A DNA stretch of 64,000 bases. Origin: an uncultured Actinobacillus sp. (lineage in GTDB: Bacteria > Pseudomonadota > Gammaproteobacteria > Enterobacterales > Pasteurellaceae). The stretch is taken from positions 1-64,000 of the forward strand of contig NZ_CAMEFX010000001.1 in the NCBI RefSeq assembly GCF_945915845.1, written 5' to 3'. The notes beneath the pieces were generated by a model. It was not told the origin of the DNA. It saw nothing but the letters and a program-made list of their open reading frames with translations, and did no database searches. Both the position numbers and the translations under genes were made by a program. Position 1 is the first letter of the stretch. The number at the start of each line of letters is the position of its first letter. Shown in pieces: positions 29,672 through 36,917 of the stretch.

Positions 29672-29971
29672 ATGACATATTTTAATAAACCTAGAAAAGT
29701 AAACTGGGATTTAAGCTCAATCAGACAAGGCTATAAAGCTAAGATATACCATTCAAATAACAATGTATGGCAATTTTCTGACAGCTCTACAGTTGAAATA
29801 TTAGAAGTCGATAAAGAAAAACAGCTTGTAACATTTGATTTTTCAAAAAGATATGATCAACATCATATCAAAGATGACAATATAACGCCAAATTCAGGAC
29901 TGTCGGCTAACACTGAAATATCAAATATCATCCATCTTCCTTTTGATTATTTAGCAGATGTTGTTGAGTAA
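29672..29971 (+). CDS. Hypothetical soluble protein
   Basis: 99 residues, no signal peptide or membrane segment, rich in Asp, Asn and Lys (for example YHSNNNVWQFSDSS and FDFSKRYDQHHIKDDN). A good AAAGGAAAAT precedes the ATG. It starts 12 bases after the secreted-protein gene and may be co-expressed; a cytoplasmic partner or immunity-type role for the secreted product is conceivable but only speculative. Followed by a strong bidirectional hairpin. Confidence 0.65.
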   Translation: MTYFNKPRKVNWDLSSIRQGYKAKIYHSNNNVWQFSDSSTVEILEVDKEKQLVTFDFSKRYDQHHIKDDNITPNSGLSANTEISNIIHLPFDYLADVVE

Positions 29972-30003
29972 TTTAGCATTGCAAGTAAACTGATGACTAT
30001 AAC

Positions 30004-30030
30004 GAGCCGAATAATTCAATTATTCGGCTC
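30004..30030. terminator. Bidirectional hairpin, same palindrome as at the fic promoter
   Basis: GAGCCGAATAA (30004-30014) pairs perfectly with TTATTCGGCTC (30020-30030) around loop TTCAA. It lies between the convergent ends of the accessory cluster and the Fic gene, so it can end both transcripts, although T-runs are weak. The same 27-base sequence with one change recurs at 31250-31276, beyond the other end of the Fic gene. Confidence 0.75.
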
Positions 30031-30053
30031 ATTCACTATTCACTATGGGCAAA

Positions 30054-31178
30054 TCAACTCAAACACACCACATATCTCGTACTTCGTCCACCTGCCGCTG
30101 TTTTTTGTAGTAAGCCTTTTTCCACTAATTCAGTTAAATGTCTTGTTGCGGTGGCTTTACTGACCTTAGCGACTTTTTGATATTGGCTGGCGTTAATGCC
30201 ATTTTCAAAGCCCATTTCGCCGCCGTCTAGCAGTCGATTTAGCACTTTCTTTTGTGCGTCCAATAATTCATCTTGTGCATGAATTTGCCAAAAACGACTT
30301 TTGGCTAAAGTGCGGTGAATTTTGGTGAGGTTTTGTTGCAAAGCTTGTTGTAGCACATCTAAAAACCAATCTAACCAAGCCGTGATATCTGATATGCCTT
30401 TTTGGGTTTGCTCCAAAACCTCATAATAGGCATTGCGTTTTTGCAAAATCACCGTAGAAATGGCGTATAAGCGCACCGTTTGTTGATCCGCTTGCGCCAA
30501 AGCCAGATCCGTTAATGCCCTTGTAATTCGCCCATTGCCGTCATCAAAAGGATGTAAGGTCAATAGCCACAAATGGCAAATACCGGCACGTAGCAAAGGA
30601 TCCAGGTGAGTTTGATAACGACTTTGGTTAAACCAAGTTAAAAAATGGGTGAGTTCTTGTTCCAAATCAGAACGTGGCGGTGCTTCAAAATGCACTCTAG
30701 GACGATCTAAACGACCTGACACCACTTGCATAGGTTCATCACCACGCAACTGCCCAACCGAAATTCGCCCCAAAACCGATTTTTCGGGAAATAACCACTG
30801 ATGCCATTGCAACAAACGTTCTAAAGTCAATTCTTGTTGCCAATTTTCTAAGACATCTAACATAATATTGCTGACACCTTCGCTACGATCTGTGATGGGA
30901 TAAGGATTCTCAAGGCTAACGCCTAAGCGTTTAGCAAGGGAGGAACGTAGGGAAAAAGCGTTTAAACTTTCCCCTTCAATGGCAGATGAACTCAAGATAT
31001 TTTCTAATAACACATTTAAACCGGATTGAGGAGCAAGCACTTGCCCCTGCGTTGAACCCAATAATTCCCCAAGCAATTTCCAACATTGGCGTAATTTAGG
31101 GGAAATTTGTTGCTCATCCCAACGAAAATCCGTCCAATTTTCTTGTTGCCAAATCCATAAGCCATGCTCAAATTGCAT
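30054..31178 (-). CDS. Fic-domain protein with C-terminal winged helix
   Basis: Fic/DOC-family protein (374 residues from the ATG at 31178; GTG at 31184 is possible). The N-terminal part (WIWQQENWTDFRWD) resembles DUF4172. The inhibitory motif SSAIEG at 64-69 fits the [S/T]xxxE[G/N] autoinhibition helix of class II Fic proteins. The active-site motif HPFDDGNGR at 209-217 is intact, so AMP transfer to a protein target is expected. The C-terminal 60 residues (INASQYQKVAKVSKATATRHLTELVEKGLL) form a winged-helix DNA-binding domain. Its promoter is overlapped by a palindrome, suggesting autoregulation. Target protein unknown. Confidence 0.9.
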   Translation of the reverse strand: MQFEHGLWIWQQENWTDFRWDEQQISPKLRQCWKLLGELLGSTQGQVLAPQSGLNVLLENILSSSAIEGESLNAFSLRSSLAKRLGVSLENPYPITDRSEGVSNIMLDVLENWQQELTLERLLQWHQWLFPEKSVLGRISVGQLRGDEPMQVVSGRLDRPRVHFEAPPRSDLEQELTHFLTWFNQSRYQTHLDPLLRAGICHLWLLTLHPFDDGNGRITRALTDLALAQADQQTVRLYAISTVILQKRNAYYEVLEQTQKGISDITAWLDWFLDVLQQALQQNLTKIHRTLAKSRFWQIHAQDELLDAQKKVLNRLLDGGEMGFENGINASQYQKVAKVSKATATRHLTELVEKGLLQKTAAGGRSTRYVVCLS

Positions 31179-31205
31179 ATTCACTCACCTTTGTTCCCCT
31201 AGAAT

Positions 31206-31232
31206 GAGCCGATTATAAAAAATATTCAGCTC
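31206..31232. repeat. Palindrome O1 overlapping the fic promoter
   Basis: GAGCCGATTAT pairs with ATATTCAGCTC around AAAAA, a degenerate copy of the palindrome at 30004 and 31250. It spans the -10 and most of the -35/-10 spacer of the predicted fic promoter, which is where a repressor site would be placed. Confidence 0.6.
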
Positions 31233-31240
31233 AAATTCAA
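31212..31240 (-). promoter_or_regulatory. Predicted sigma-70 promoter of the Fic gene
   Basis: On the minus strand, TTGAAT (31240-31235) and a perfect TATAAT (31217-31212) are separated by 17 bases. The start codon lies about 34 bases downstream of the -10. Confidence 0.75.
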
Positions 31241-31249
31241 AACAAAAAT

Positions 31250-31276
31250 GAGCCGAATAATTCAGTTATTCGGCTC
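31250..31276. repeat. Palindrome O2 upstream of fic, also after phoH
   Basis: A perfect 11-bp inverted repeat (GAGCCGAATAA with TTATTCGGCTC, loop TTCAG). It lies 7 bases after the phoH stop codon and could terminate phoH (followed on the minus strand by ATTTTTGTTTT), and it also lies 44 bp centre-to-centre from palindrome O1 at the fic promoter. Confidence 0.7.
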
Positions 31277-31283
31277 ATTTTCT

Positions 31284-32372
31284 TTATTCGGGTTCGTGTA
31301 TGGCTTTTTCTTCTTTTTCCAATCGTTTTTGTTCTGCTAATTTTTGTTTGCGTATTTCATCTTCCGCTTCCCATTTTTCATAGGCTTGGACGACTTTGGC
31401 GACCACAGGATGGCGGACAATATCTTGGCTGTCGAAGTAATTAAAGCTCAACTCTTTGACTTCAGATAACACTTCCATGGCGTGTTTTAAGCCTGATTTC
31501 TGGCTACGCGGCAAATCCACTTGGGTAACATCGCCTGTAATCACTGCTTTGGAATTAAAGCCAATTCGAGTTAAGAACATTTTCATTTGTTCCACGGTCG
31601 TATTTTGGCTTTCGTCTAAAATAATAAAACTGTCATTAAGCGTTCGACCGCGCATATACGCCAATGGTGCAATTTCAATCACATTACGTTCCATCAGTTT
31701 TTCCACGCGCTCAAAGCCTAACATTTCGTACAAGGCATCGTATAAAGGGCGTAAATAGGGTTCGATTTTAGATCCCAAATCTCCCGGTAAAAAACCGAGT
31801 TTTTCTCCTGCTTCTACCGCAGGGCGCGTGAGTAAAATGCGGCGAATTTCTTGCCGTTCAAGGGCTTCCACCGCTGCAGCCACCGCTAAAAAGGTTTTAC
31901 CGGTTCCGGCAGGGCCAATACCAAAACTAATATCGTGAGTCAAAATGTTATGCAAATATTCAATTTGATTTTTCCCACGTGGCTTAATCAAGCCGCGTTT
32001 GGTTTTAATGGTCGTAGTGTAAACTTTGCTTTCAGCAGGTTCGTCTGCTTCTCCTTGCGCCAACATACGGCTTTCTTGAATAGCAAGATGCACGTCTTCT
32101 AAATCCAATTCTTTAATTTTACCTTTAATCGGCGCGGTTTCCACATACAAATCTTGAATTAATTTCACCGCACTTTTAATTAATTTTTCGTGGTGCGGTT
32201 TTGGTTTCTCATCATTTGTTTCTACTGTAAAATCAAAATTACGGCGAGAAATCGATAAGTTAAACTCTTTTTCAATCAGTTTCAAATGATCATCAAATGC
32301 GCCACAAAGTGATTGTAAACGCTGATTATCGCCAGGTTCTAGGGTAAAATGTTGAGAAAAATCGTTGTTCAT
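31284..32372 (-). CDS. ybeZ: PhoH-like ATPase (YbeZ type)
   Basis: Cytoplasmic PhoH-family NTPase of 362 residues. It has a N-terminal basic/KH-like region and the P-loop GPAGTGKT at 153-160, followed by LTRPAVEAGEKLGFLPGDL and the Walker B-type FIILDESQNTT. In E. coli it is encoded next to ybeY and acts with it in rRNA or RNA metabolism; here the two are apart, with the Fic gene and the accessory cluster between. The acidic/lysine-rich tail (KQKLAEQKRLEKEEKA) is typical. Confidence 0.93.
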   Translation of the reverse strand: MNNDFSQHFTLEPGDNQRLQSLCGAFDDHLKLIEKEFNLSISRRNFDFTVETNDEKPKPHHEKLIKSAVKLIQDLYVETAPIKGKIKELDLEDVHLAIQESRMLAQGEADEPAESKVYTTTIKTKRGLIKPRGKNQIEYLHNILTHDISFGIGPAGTGKTFLAVAAAVEALERQEIRRILLTRPAVEAGEKLGFLPGDLGSKIEPYLRPLYDALYEMLGFERVEKLMERNVIEIAPLAYMRGRTLNDSFIILDESQNTTVEQMKMFLTRIGFNSKAVITGDVTQVDLPRSQKSGLKHAMEVLSEVKELSFNYFDSQDIVRHPVVAKVVQAYEKWEAEDEIRKQKLAEQKRLEKEEKAIHEPE

Positions 32373-32377
32373 AAATA

Positions 32378-32683
32378 TCAGTTTGCCTGAATAACTAAGT
32401 ATTTTTGTAAAATAATTTGACGGAAATTGTCACTCGTTGTTGCCCAATCCACGACATCCACTTTCCAAGGTAAGTTTGATTCAGAAAAGGCATCAACTAA
32501 ATCCGCGTAAGTTTGTAAATCCAGCGGTTCAGCTGTGATCACGGCTAAATCTAAATCTGAATAAGGTTTAACATTACCATTCACACGTGAACCAAATGCC
32601 CAAACTTCATAAGTAGGGACATATTTCTGTAAAACCTCTCGCACAATGGCTAATTCATTATCTGTCACTAAAAGTGCGGTCAT
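32378..32683 (-). CDS. mntA: Minimal nucleotidyltransferase antitoxin MntA
   Basis: 101-residue minimal nucleotidyltransferase with the GSRVNGNVKPYSDLDLAV signature: Gly31-Ser32, then catalytic Asp43 and Asp45. It is the partner of the HepT-type protein encoded 2 bases upstream. In characterised HepT/MntA pairs (type VII), the nucleotidyltransferase neutralises HepT by adding AMP residues to a tyrosine. The arrangement matches HI0073/HI0074 of H. influenzae. The active-site residues are intact, so the pair looks functional. Confidence 0.88.
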   Translation of the reverse strand: MTALLVTDNELAIVREVLQKYVPTYEVWAFGSRVNGNVKPYSDLDLAVITAEPLDLQTYADLVDAFSESNLPWKVDVVDWATTSDNFRQIILQKYLVIQAN

Positions 32684-32685
32684 TT

Positions 32686-33090
32686 TTAAATACGTTTTTG
32701 CAAAGATTGAACAAGATATTTAGCTTCTTCTAAAAATTGAGGAATACTGGAAACCACTTGAATTGCCGTATTTTCATCATAAGTATGGCTTGTTCGGCTA
32801 CGCATTTCTCGATAACGTCGCCAATCCGTCCAGTTTCCAAGCAGAAGCCCTTTTTCATTTCCTGTGCGGATTAAATCCTGAAATGACATACCATCAAACT
32901 CGGCCGGATTGGGTGATGTCTGCTCCAAATAACGTTTCAGCATTTTATAGCTTAATTCATAAGTGAATTCAAAACGTTGAATTAAACCATCGCGGATTTG
33001 CAAATCTGAAGTATCCAATTCATAACGAACAAGCCCCTCATCTAAACGCAAAACGGCATTTTTTAATGGTGTAATATCCAGTTTTTCCAT
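32686..33090 (-). CDS. hepT: HepT-like toxin / nucleotidyltransferase substrate-binding protein
   Basis: 134-residue all-helical protein of the HI0074 type. The RX4HXY motif is present as Arg97-x4-His102-x-Tyr104 (RSRTSHTY); this motif is the RNase active site in characterised HepT toxins, and its tyrosine is the residue AMPylated by MntA. It precedes mntA by 2 bases, the usual toxin-first order for this system. Alternatively it may only act as a substrate-binding partner of the nucleotidyltransferase, the older name for the family. Confidence 0.87.
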   Translation of the reverse strand: MEKLDITPLKNAVLRLDEGLVRYELDTSDLQIRDGLIQRFEFTYELSYKMLKRYLEQTSPNPAEFDGMSFQDLIRTGNEKGLLLGNWTDWRRYREMRSRTSHTYDENTAIQVVSSIPQFLEEAKYLVQSLQKRI

Positions 33091-33102
33091 ATGTTAATCC
33101 AA

Positions 33103-35379
33103 TTAAGCCGGCAACTCAGGGAACAACATTTTCACCACATCCAACGTTAATCTGCGGGATTTTCCTGCATAAGGGAAAATATGCATCATCATCATTGGGT
33201 TAAAATTGGCTTCAATCACGCCCCAAGATTGCAAATTCGGCTCAGCCGGCTTTTTCAAATCAGGGATAATTAAGTCCACACCACAAACCGCCGCGCCCAT
33301 GGCTTTGGTGATACCAACAGCAAGTTGTTTGTAGCTGTCGTGCATTTCCTCTGTCATGTCAATACTGTCGCCGCCTGTGCTGATATTGGAGTTGGCACGT
33401 AATTGTACAAGCTGTCCTGCTGCAGGTACGCTGTCCACGGTTAAGCCTTGTTCTTTCAGTTGTAGCTGTTCAATGTCGCCTAAAGCAATTTTTTTCAATG
33501 GCGTGCGGCTGCCATCCCCACGTAATGGATGAGCATTTTTCGCTGCCACTAATTCTGCCACGGTAGATTTTCCGTCACCCGTTACATTAGCTGGCACGCG
33601 CAATAACACAGCCAACGTTTGATCGCCTAACACAAAGAAACGGTATTCTGTTCCCACAAGGTAATCTTCCACCATAATTTCTTTATCTTCACGGAAAGCG
33701 ATTTCAACGGCTTTGGCAAAATCTTCGCGGTTGGTGACGCCTTGTTGGAAAATGGTAATGCCTAAACCAAAGTTGGTGGATTTTGGTTTAATCACCACAG
33801 CTTTACCTTCAAATAAAGCGTAATTGGCAACAGCTTGCTCAAGGCTGGTAAATTCGCGACTTTGCGGCACATTAAACTCGGCTTCTGCCAGCACTTTTTT
33901 GGTGACCACTTTATTTTCCATAATCAACGGTGAAATATAGCTGTCGTGGCTGGTCATATTACCGTTTTTCACATATTCAACGTGGTCGCCGAATTGCAAA
34001 CGTAGAAATTGATCGTTTTCATCTAAAATCTCCATTTTCAAGCCTTTTTGGATCACATCAAACATTAAGGCTTGGGTAGATAATTCCATATTATTAAACG
34101 CCGTCAACATATAGAAAGTATCAAGGACATTTTGTTTGTAAACTCGCGCTAAATTTGCGCCAAACGCTTGGTATCCACCGGCTTTTTCAATTTCGTCCAC
34201 TACGCGCGCGCCAAGGGTCAATTGTGGTTCAGCAAATGCAGCAAATTTATCTTCCGCAATTTCCACCGCACTTTCGCCGGCACCAATCGTTTCGAGCATA
34301 TTCATCATCTCAGAAAGCAACATTTCCCCCTCAACAGCATATTGAGTAGGTTGACGTGGATCTTCCCATGCCACTTCCGCTAAACGCGCTTTTCCGATTT
34401 CCACCCCATCGCTATCCGCCGTTTCATCAATCCAAATCATTAACATAATGAAATAATGGATAAATTTCGCATCATCTAATGCAATACCGTTCGGTTCAAA
34501 TGGGTTAAGATCAAATAAACGGAATTCCAAATATTGAATCCCTGTTTCCAAAAATTCACGGGCTTTTTTCGCACCACGCAAACGCACGTTTGAATAAAAT
34601 TCTTTTTCTGCAATTAATTTGCCTGAATTGACCCAATGTTCCAGGGTTTCCACATATTGTGGAATACTGTCGAAAGAGACCTTAATTTCAGGCGCATTTA
34701 CATAACCATATTGGCTCGAACGCAAACTACGCACATATTGATTCGGTTTTAATGGCGAACCGTCTTTAAAATAATTCGCATCGACCGTTGGCGTTGCCGC
34801 TAAAAGATATAACAGCACCCATTGATAACGCAGGAAATTTTTCGCTAATTTCAGATATAACGCATTCTGAAATTCTACCGCGCTTTGATATTTATCTTGT
34901 GTATTAAATAGAGCTTGGACAAACTCAGGAGCAAATTGGAAATTATAATGAATACCGCTTACCATCTGTTTGTACGCACCATAAGATGCGACTAAATGCT
35001 CACGATAAGCCACATCTTCAGGATTGTCTAACTGCGCCACTTTAATATCTTTTTCAGGCGGTAATCCTGCAGGCATACTCATAGGGAAAATATATTCATC
35101 TTCAGGTAAGCTACGCAACACGACTTCGTGAATGGTCTGCAACCAACGTAGTGTATCTTCAAGTGTTTTATTTGGCGGCGTAATTAATTCTAACTGGCTT
35201 TCCGCAAAATCCGTTTGGATATAAGGATGAAAAGAACGGTTGCCAAACACTTTGGGGTGCGCTGTAGTCACCACAGAACCCTCTTGATGAACACGTTGGC
35301 TTTCTTTTTCAATCCCAAATGAGCCTTGTTGGAATAATAAACCAAGGCGGTTATTTTTAATAATTTGTTGTAATTTCAT
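33103..35379 (-). CDS. gshF: Bifunctional glutamate-cysteine ligase / glutathione synthetase
   Basis: Single-chain enzyme (757 residues from the ATG at 35379) that performs both steps of glutathione synthesis. Residues about 1-470 form the gamma-glutamylcysteine ligase domain (FGIEKESQRV near residue 22, ITPPNKTLEDTLRWL). The C-terminal part is an ATP-grasp domain (VVIKPKSTNFGLGITIF, VEDYLVGTEYRFFVLG, GVIEANFNPMMMMHIFP). Fused GshF is characteristic of Pasteurellaceae and some Gram-positives. The open frame starts six codons further upstream (35397), but the ATG with AAGGAAG upstream is preferred. Confidence 0.95.
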   Translation of the reverse strand: MKLQQIIKNNRLGLLFQQGSFGIEKESQRVHQEGSVVTTAHPKVFGNRSFHPYIQTDFAESQLELITPPNKTLEDTLRWLQTIHEVVLRSLPEDEYIFPMSMPAGLPPEKDIKVAQLDNPEDVAYREHLVASYGAYKQMVSGIHYNFQFAPEFVQALFNTQDKYQSAVEFQNALYLKLAKNFLRYQWVLLYLLAATPTVDANYFKDGSPLKPNQYVRSLRSSQYGYVNAPEIKVSFDSIPQYVETLEHWVNSGKLIAEKEFYSNVRLRGAKKAREFLETGIQYLEFRLFDLNPFEPNGIALDDAKFIHYFIMLMIWIDETADSDGVEIGKARLAEVAWEDPRQPTQYAVEGEMLLSEMMNMLETIGAGESAVEIAEDKFAAFAEPQLTLGARVVDEIEKAGGYQAFGANLARVYKQNVLDTFYMLTAFNNMELSTQALMFDVIQKGLKMEILDENDQFLRLQFGDHVEYVKNGNMTSHDSYISPLIMENKVVTKKVLAEAEFNVPQSREFTSLEQAVANYALFEGKAVVIKPKSTNFGLGITIFQQGVTNREDFAKAVEIAFREDKEIMVEDYLVGTEYRFFVLGDQTLAVLLRVPANVTGDGKSTVAELVAAKNAHPLRGDGSRTPLKKIALGDIEQLQLKEQGLTVDSVPAAGQLVQLRANSNISTGGDSIDMTEEMHDSYKQLAVGITKAMGAAVCGVDLIIPDLKKPAEPNLQSWGVIEANFNPMMMMHIFPYAGKSRRLTLDVVKMLFPELPA

Positions 35380-35480
35380 GGTTAACTTCCTTATCAAAGG
35401 CTGCTGTTGAAAATAGCCTTACTTTATCATTGTTTGATAGTAATCGGCAATAATGTGATATTGGTACCCATCGTCCAACT

Positions 35481-35553
35481 ACAGGGGCAAAATATTTTTC
35501 GCCCTAATAACATATAGAGAGAACAATGGGGCGAAAGATGTTTCGCCCCTACA
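35481..35553. repeat. Double-hairpin repeat related in design to the one in tmcA
   Basis: Two hairpins in inverted orientation, 35484-35504 (GGGGC...CGCCC) and 35528-35549 (GGGGCGAAA with TTTCGCCCC), are separated by 23 bases and end in TAC A-type outer words (CCCCTACA). Length (73 bp), spacer and hairpin-in-arm design match the 74-bp repeat in tmcA, although the stem sequence differs. It lies between gshF and the binding-protein gene. Confidence 0.65.
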
Positions 35554-35580
35554 TCAACGATTTATGCATCGACAATAAAA

Positions 35581-35608
35581 AAAGTGCGGCCAAATTCGAC
35601 CGCACTTT
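35581..35608 (-). terminator. Terminator made of two inverted uptake words
   Basis: AAAGTGCGG (35581-35589) pairs with CCGCACTTT (35600-35608), followed on the minus strand by TTTTTTATTG. It lies 15 bases after the stop of the binding-protein gene. Confidence 0.88.
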
Positions 35609-35623
35609 AGGTTGAAAAATGGA

Positions 35624-36481
35624 TTATTTATATTCCACTACAATATCTTCCGCTTTGATGGTGTCGCCATAAATTGGTTTTAAGGTTTTTTCATAAGCGG
35701 CATTTAATACACCATCTTTACTTAATTTTTCCATTTCAGCACTTAACCACGCTAAAAGATCTTTATCTTCTTTGCGTACCGCACCTGCGATAAAGTCAAT
35801 ATCGCCTAACTCTTTTACACCCACAACAAAACCAGGGTTTTCTTTTGCCCATGCGAATAATAAGGCGTTATCATGAGCCAATGCATCGCCACGTCCATCA
35901 CGTAAGGCTTCAAAGGTTTCTGTGTTTTGTTCAAACTTTAACAAATTAACATTCGGGAAGTTTTTAGTGAAATACGCATCCGCGGTGGTTCCTTTGTTCA
36001 CTAACAGCGTTTTGCCTTCTAATTGTTTCACGTCGGTGATTGTACCATCTTTAGACACCACACCTAAAGCCACTTTCATATAAGGTTTGGCAAAATCTAC
36101 CACTTCTTGACGAGCAGGTGTAACGGTGAAGTTCGCTAACGTAATATCTACTTTATTTGAGAGCAAATATTCCGCGCGGTTTGCTGCCTCGACTAACACA
36201 AATTCCACTTTGTTTTCATCGCCTAATAAATCTTTTGTTAAGGCCTTAGCAATTTCAACGTCAAATCCTTGGTTCTTGCCGTCTTTATCCACATAACCAA
36301 ATGGCGGTTTATCACTGAATACACCAATACGAATTTTGTCTGCTTGTTTAATGCGTTCAATCGCACCGGCTTTTGGCGCATCATTATTGGCTGCGCTATT
36401 CTCTTTGTCGTTACACGCGGTGACGCCTAAAGCAAGAAGTAAGGTCACGGCTAATGTGGTAATTTTTTTCAATGCTTTCAT
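35624..36481 (-). CDS. Amino-acid ABC transporter substrate-binding lipoprotein
   Basis: Family 3 extracellular solute-binding protein of 285 residues from ATG at 36481; the open frame runs 24 codons further upstream. The lipoprotein signal peptide ends in GVTAC with Cys23. Motifs include IRIGVFSDKPPFGYVD, GFDVEIAKAL and DITLANFTVTPARQEVVDFAKPY, typical of polar amino-acid binders; it resembles cysteine/cystine-type binders but the ligand is not certain. It probably works with the ATPase and two permeases at 41257-43354, which are about 4.8 kb away because an adhesin gene lies between. A TATAAT is present at 36535-36530 on the minus strand. Confidence 0.9.
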   Translation of the reverse strand: MKALKKITTLAVTLLLALGVTACNDKENSAANNDAPKAGAIERIKQADKIRIGVFSDKPPFGYVDKDGKNQGFDVEIAKALTKDLLGDENKVEFVLVEAANRAEYLLSNKVDITLANFTVTPARQEVVDFAKPYMKVALGVVSKDGTITDVKQLEGKTLLVNKGTTADAYFTKNFPNVNLLKFEQNTETFEALRDGRGDALAHDNALLFAWAKENPGFVVGVKELGDIDFIAGAVRKEDKDLLAWLSAEMEKLSKDGVLNAAYEKTLKPIYGDTIKAEDIVVEYK

Positions 36482-36766
36482 AACATTTCCTTTTATGGTT
36501 AATGATGTTGTGTTGTTGAATTTGAAAGCATTATAAAAAGAAGCCTTGACCAAAAGGAAAGAACGATTTGCTATTTAATATGCAAATTTTGAATTAAACA
36601 AAAAAGACGAAATCATCCCCCAAAAAAAATCACCTGAAGTTTCTTGAATACCACGCCAATAGGGGTTATCCGAGCTCTAAGTCAACACAAACGCCAGTAC
36701 AGCCCACGGTGTTTCATCGGGTTATTGTAAAGAATGTAAATTATTGTAAATTTCCTATTAAATTCA
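36482..36766. other. Intergenic region between binding-protein gene and adhesin gene
   Basis: Divergent, non-coding. Apart from a TATAAT on the minus strand (36535-36530), which may serve the binding-protein gene, and two AT-rich TGTAAA words (36734-36750 region), I see no gene, repeat or RNA. The plus-strand adhesin promoter follows. Confidence 0.5.
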
Positions 36767-36797
36767 TTGACTTAATGGCAGAGGGGGGGGGTAGAAT
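36767..36797 (+). promoter_or_regulatory. Predicted phase-variable promoter with poly-G spacer
   Basis: TTGACT (36767-36772) and TAGAAT (36792-36797) are separated by 19 bases, the last nine of which are an unbroken run of G (36783-36791). The spacer is two bases longer than the sigma-70 optimum, so loss or gain of G by slippage should change promoter strength. The adhesin ATG lies 120 bases downstream. Confidence 0.75.
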
Positions 36798-36917
36798 CCG
36801 ATTCTATTTGAGCCTTTAAATGGCCTATGTAGCCCAAAACTTCCCAAAATCAAAAGGTTTATAAGGCTAGCACTTATTTAGGAAATGGATGAGTTTAATT
36901 AAATAGGAATTTAAAAC

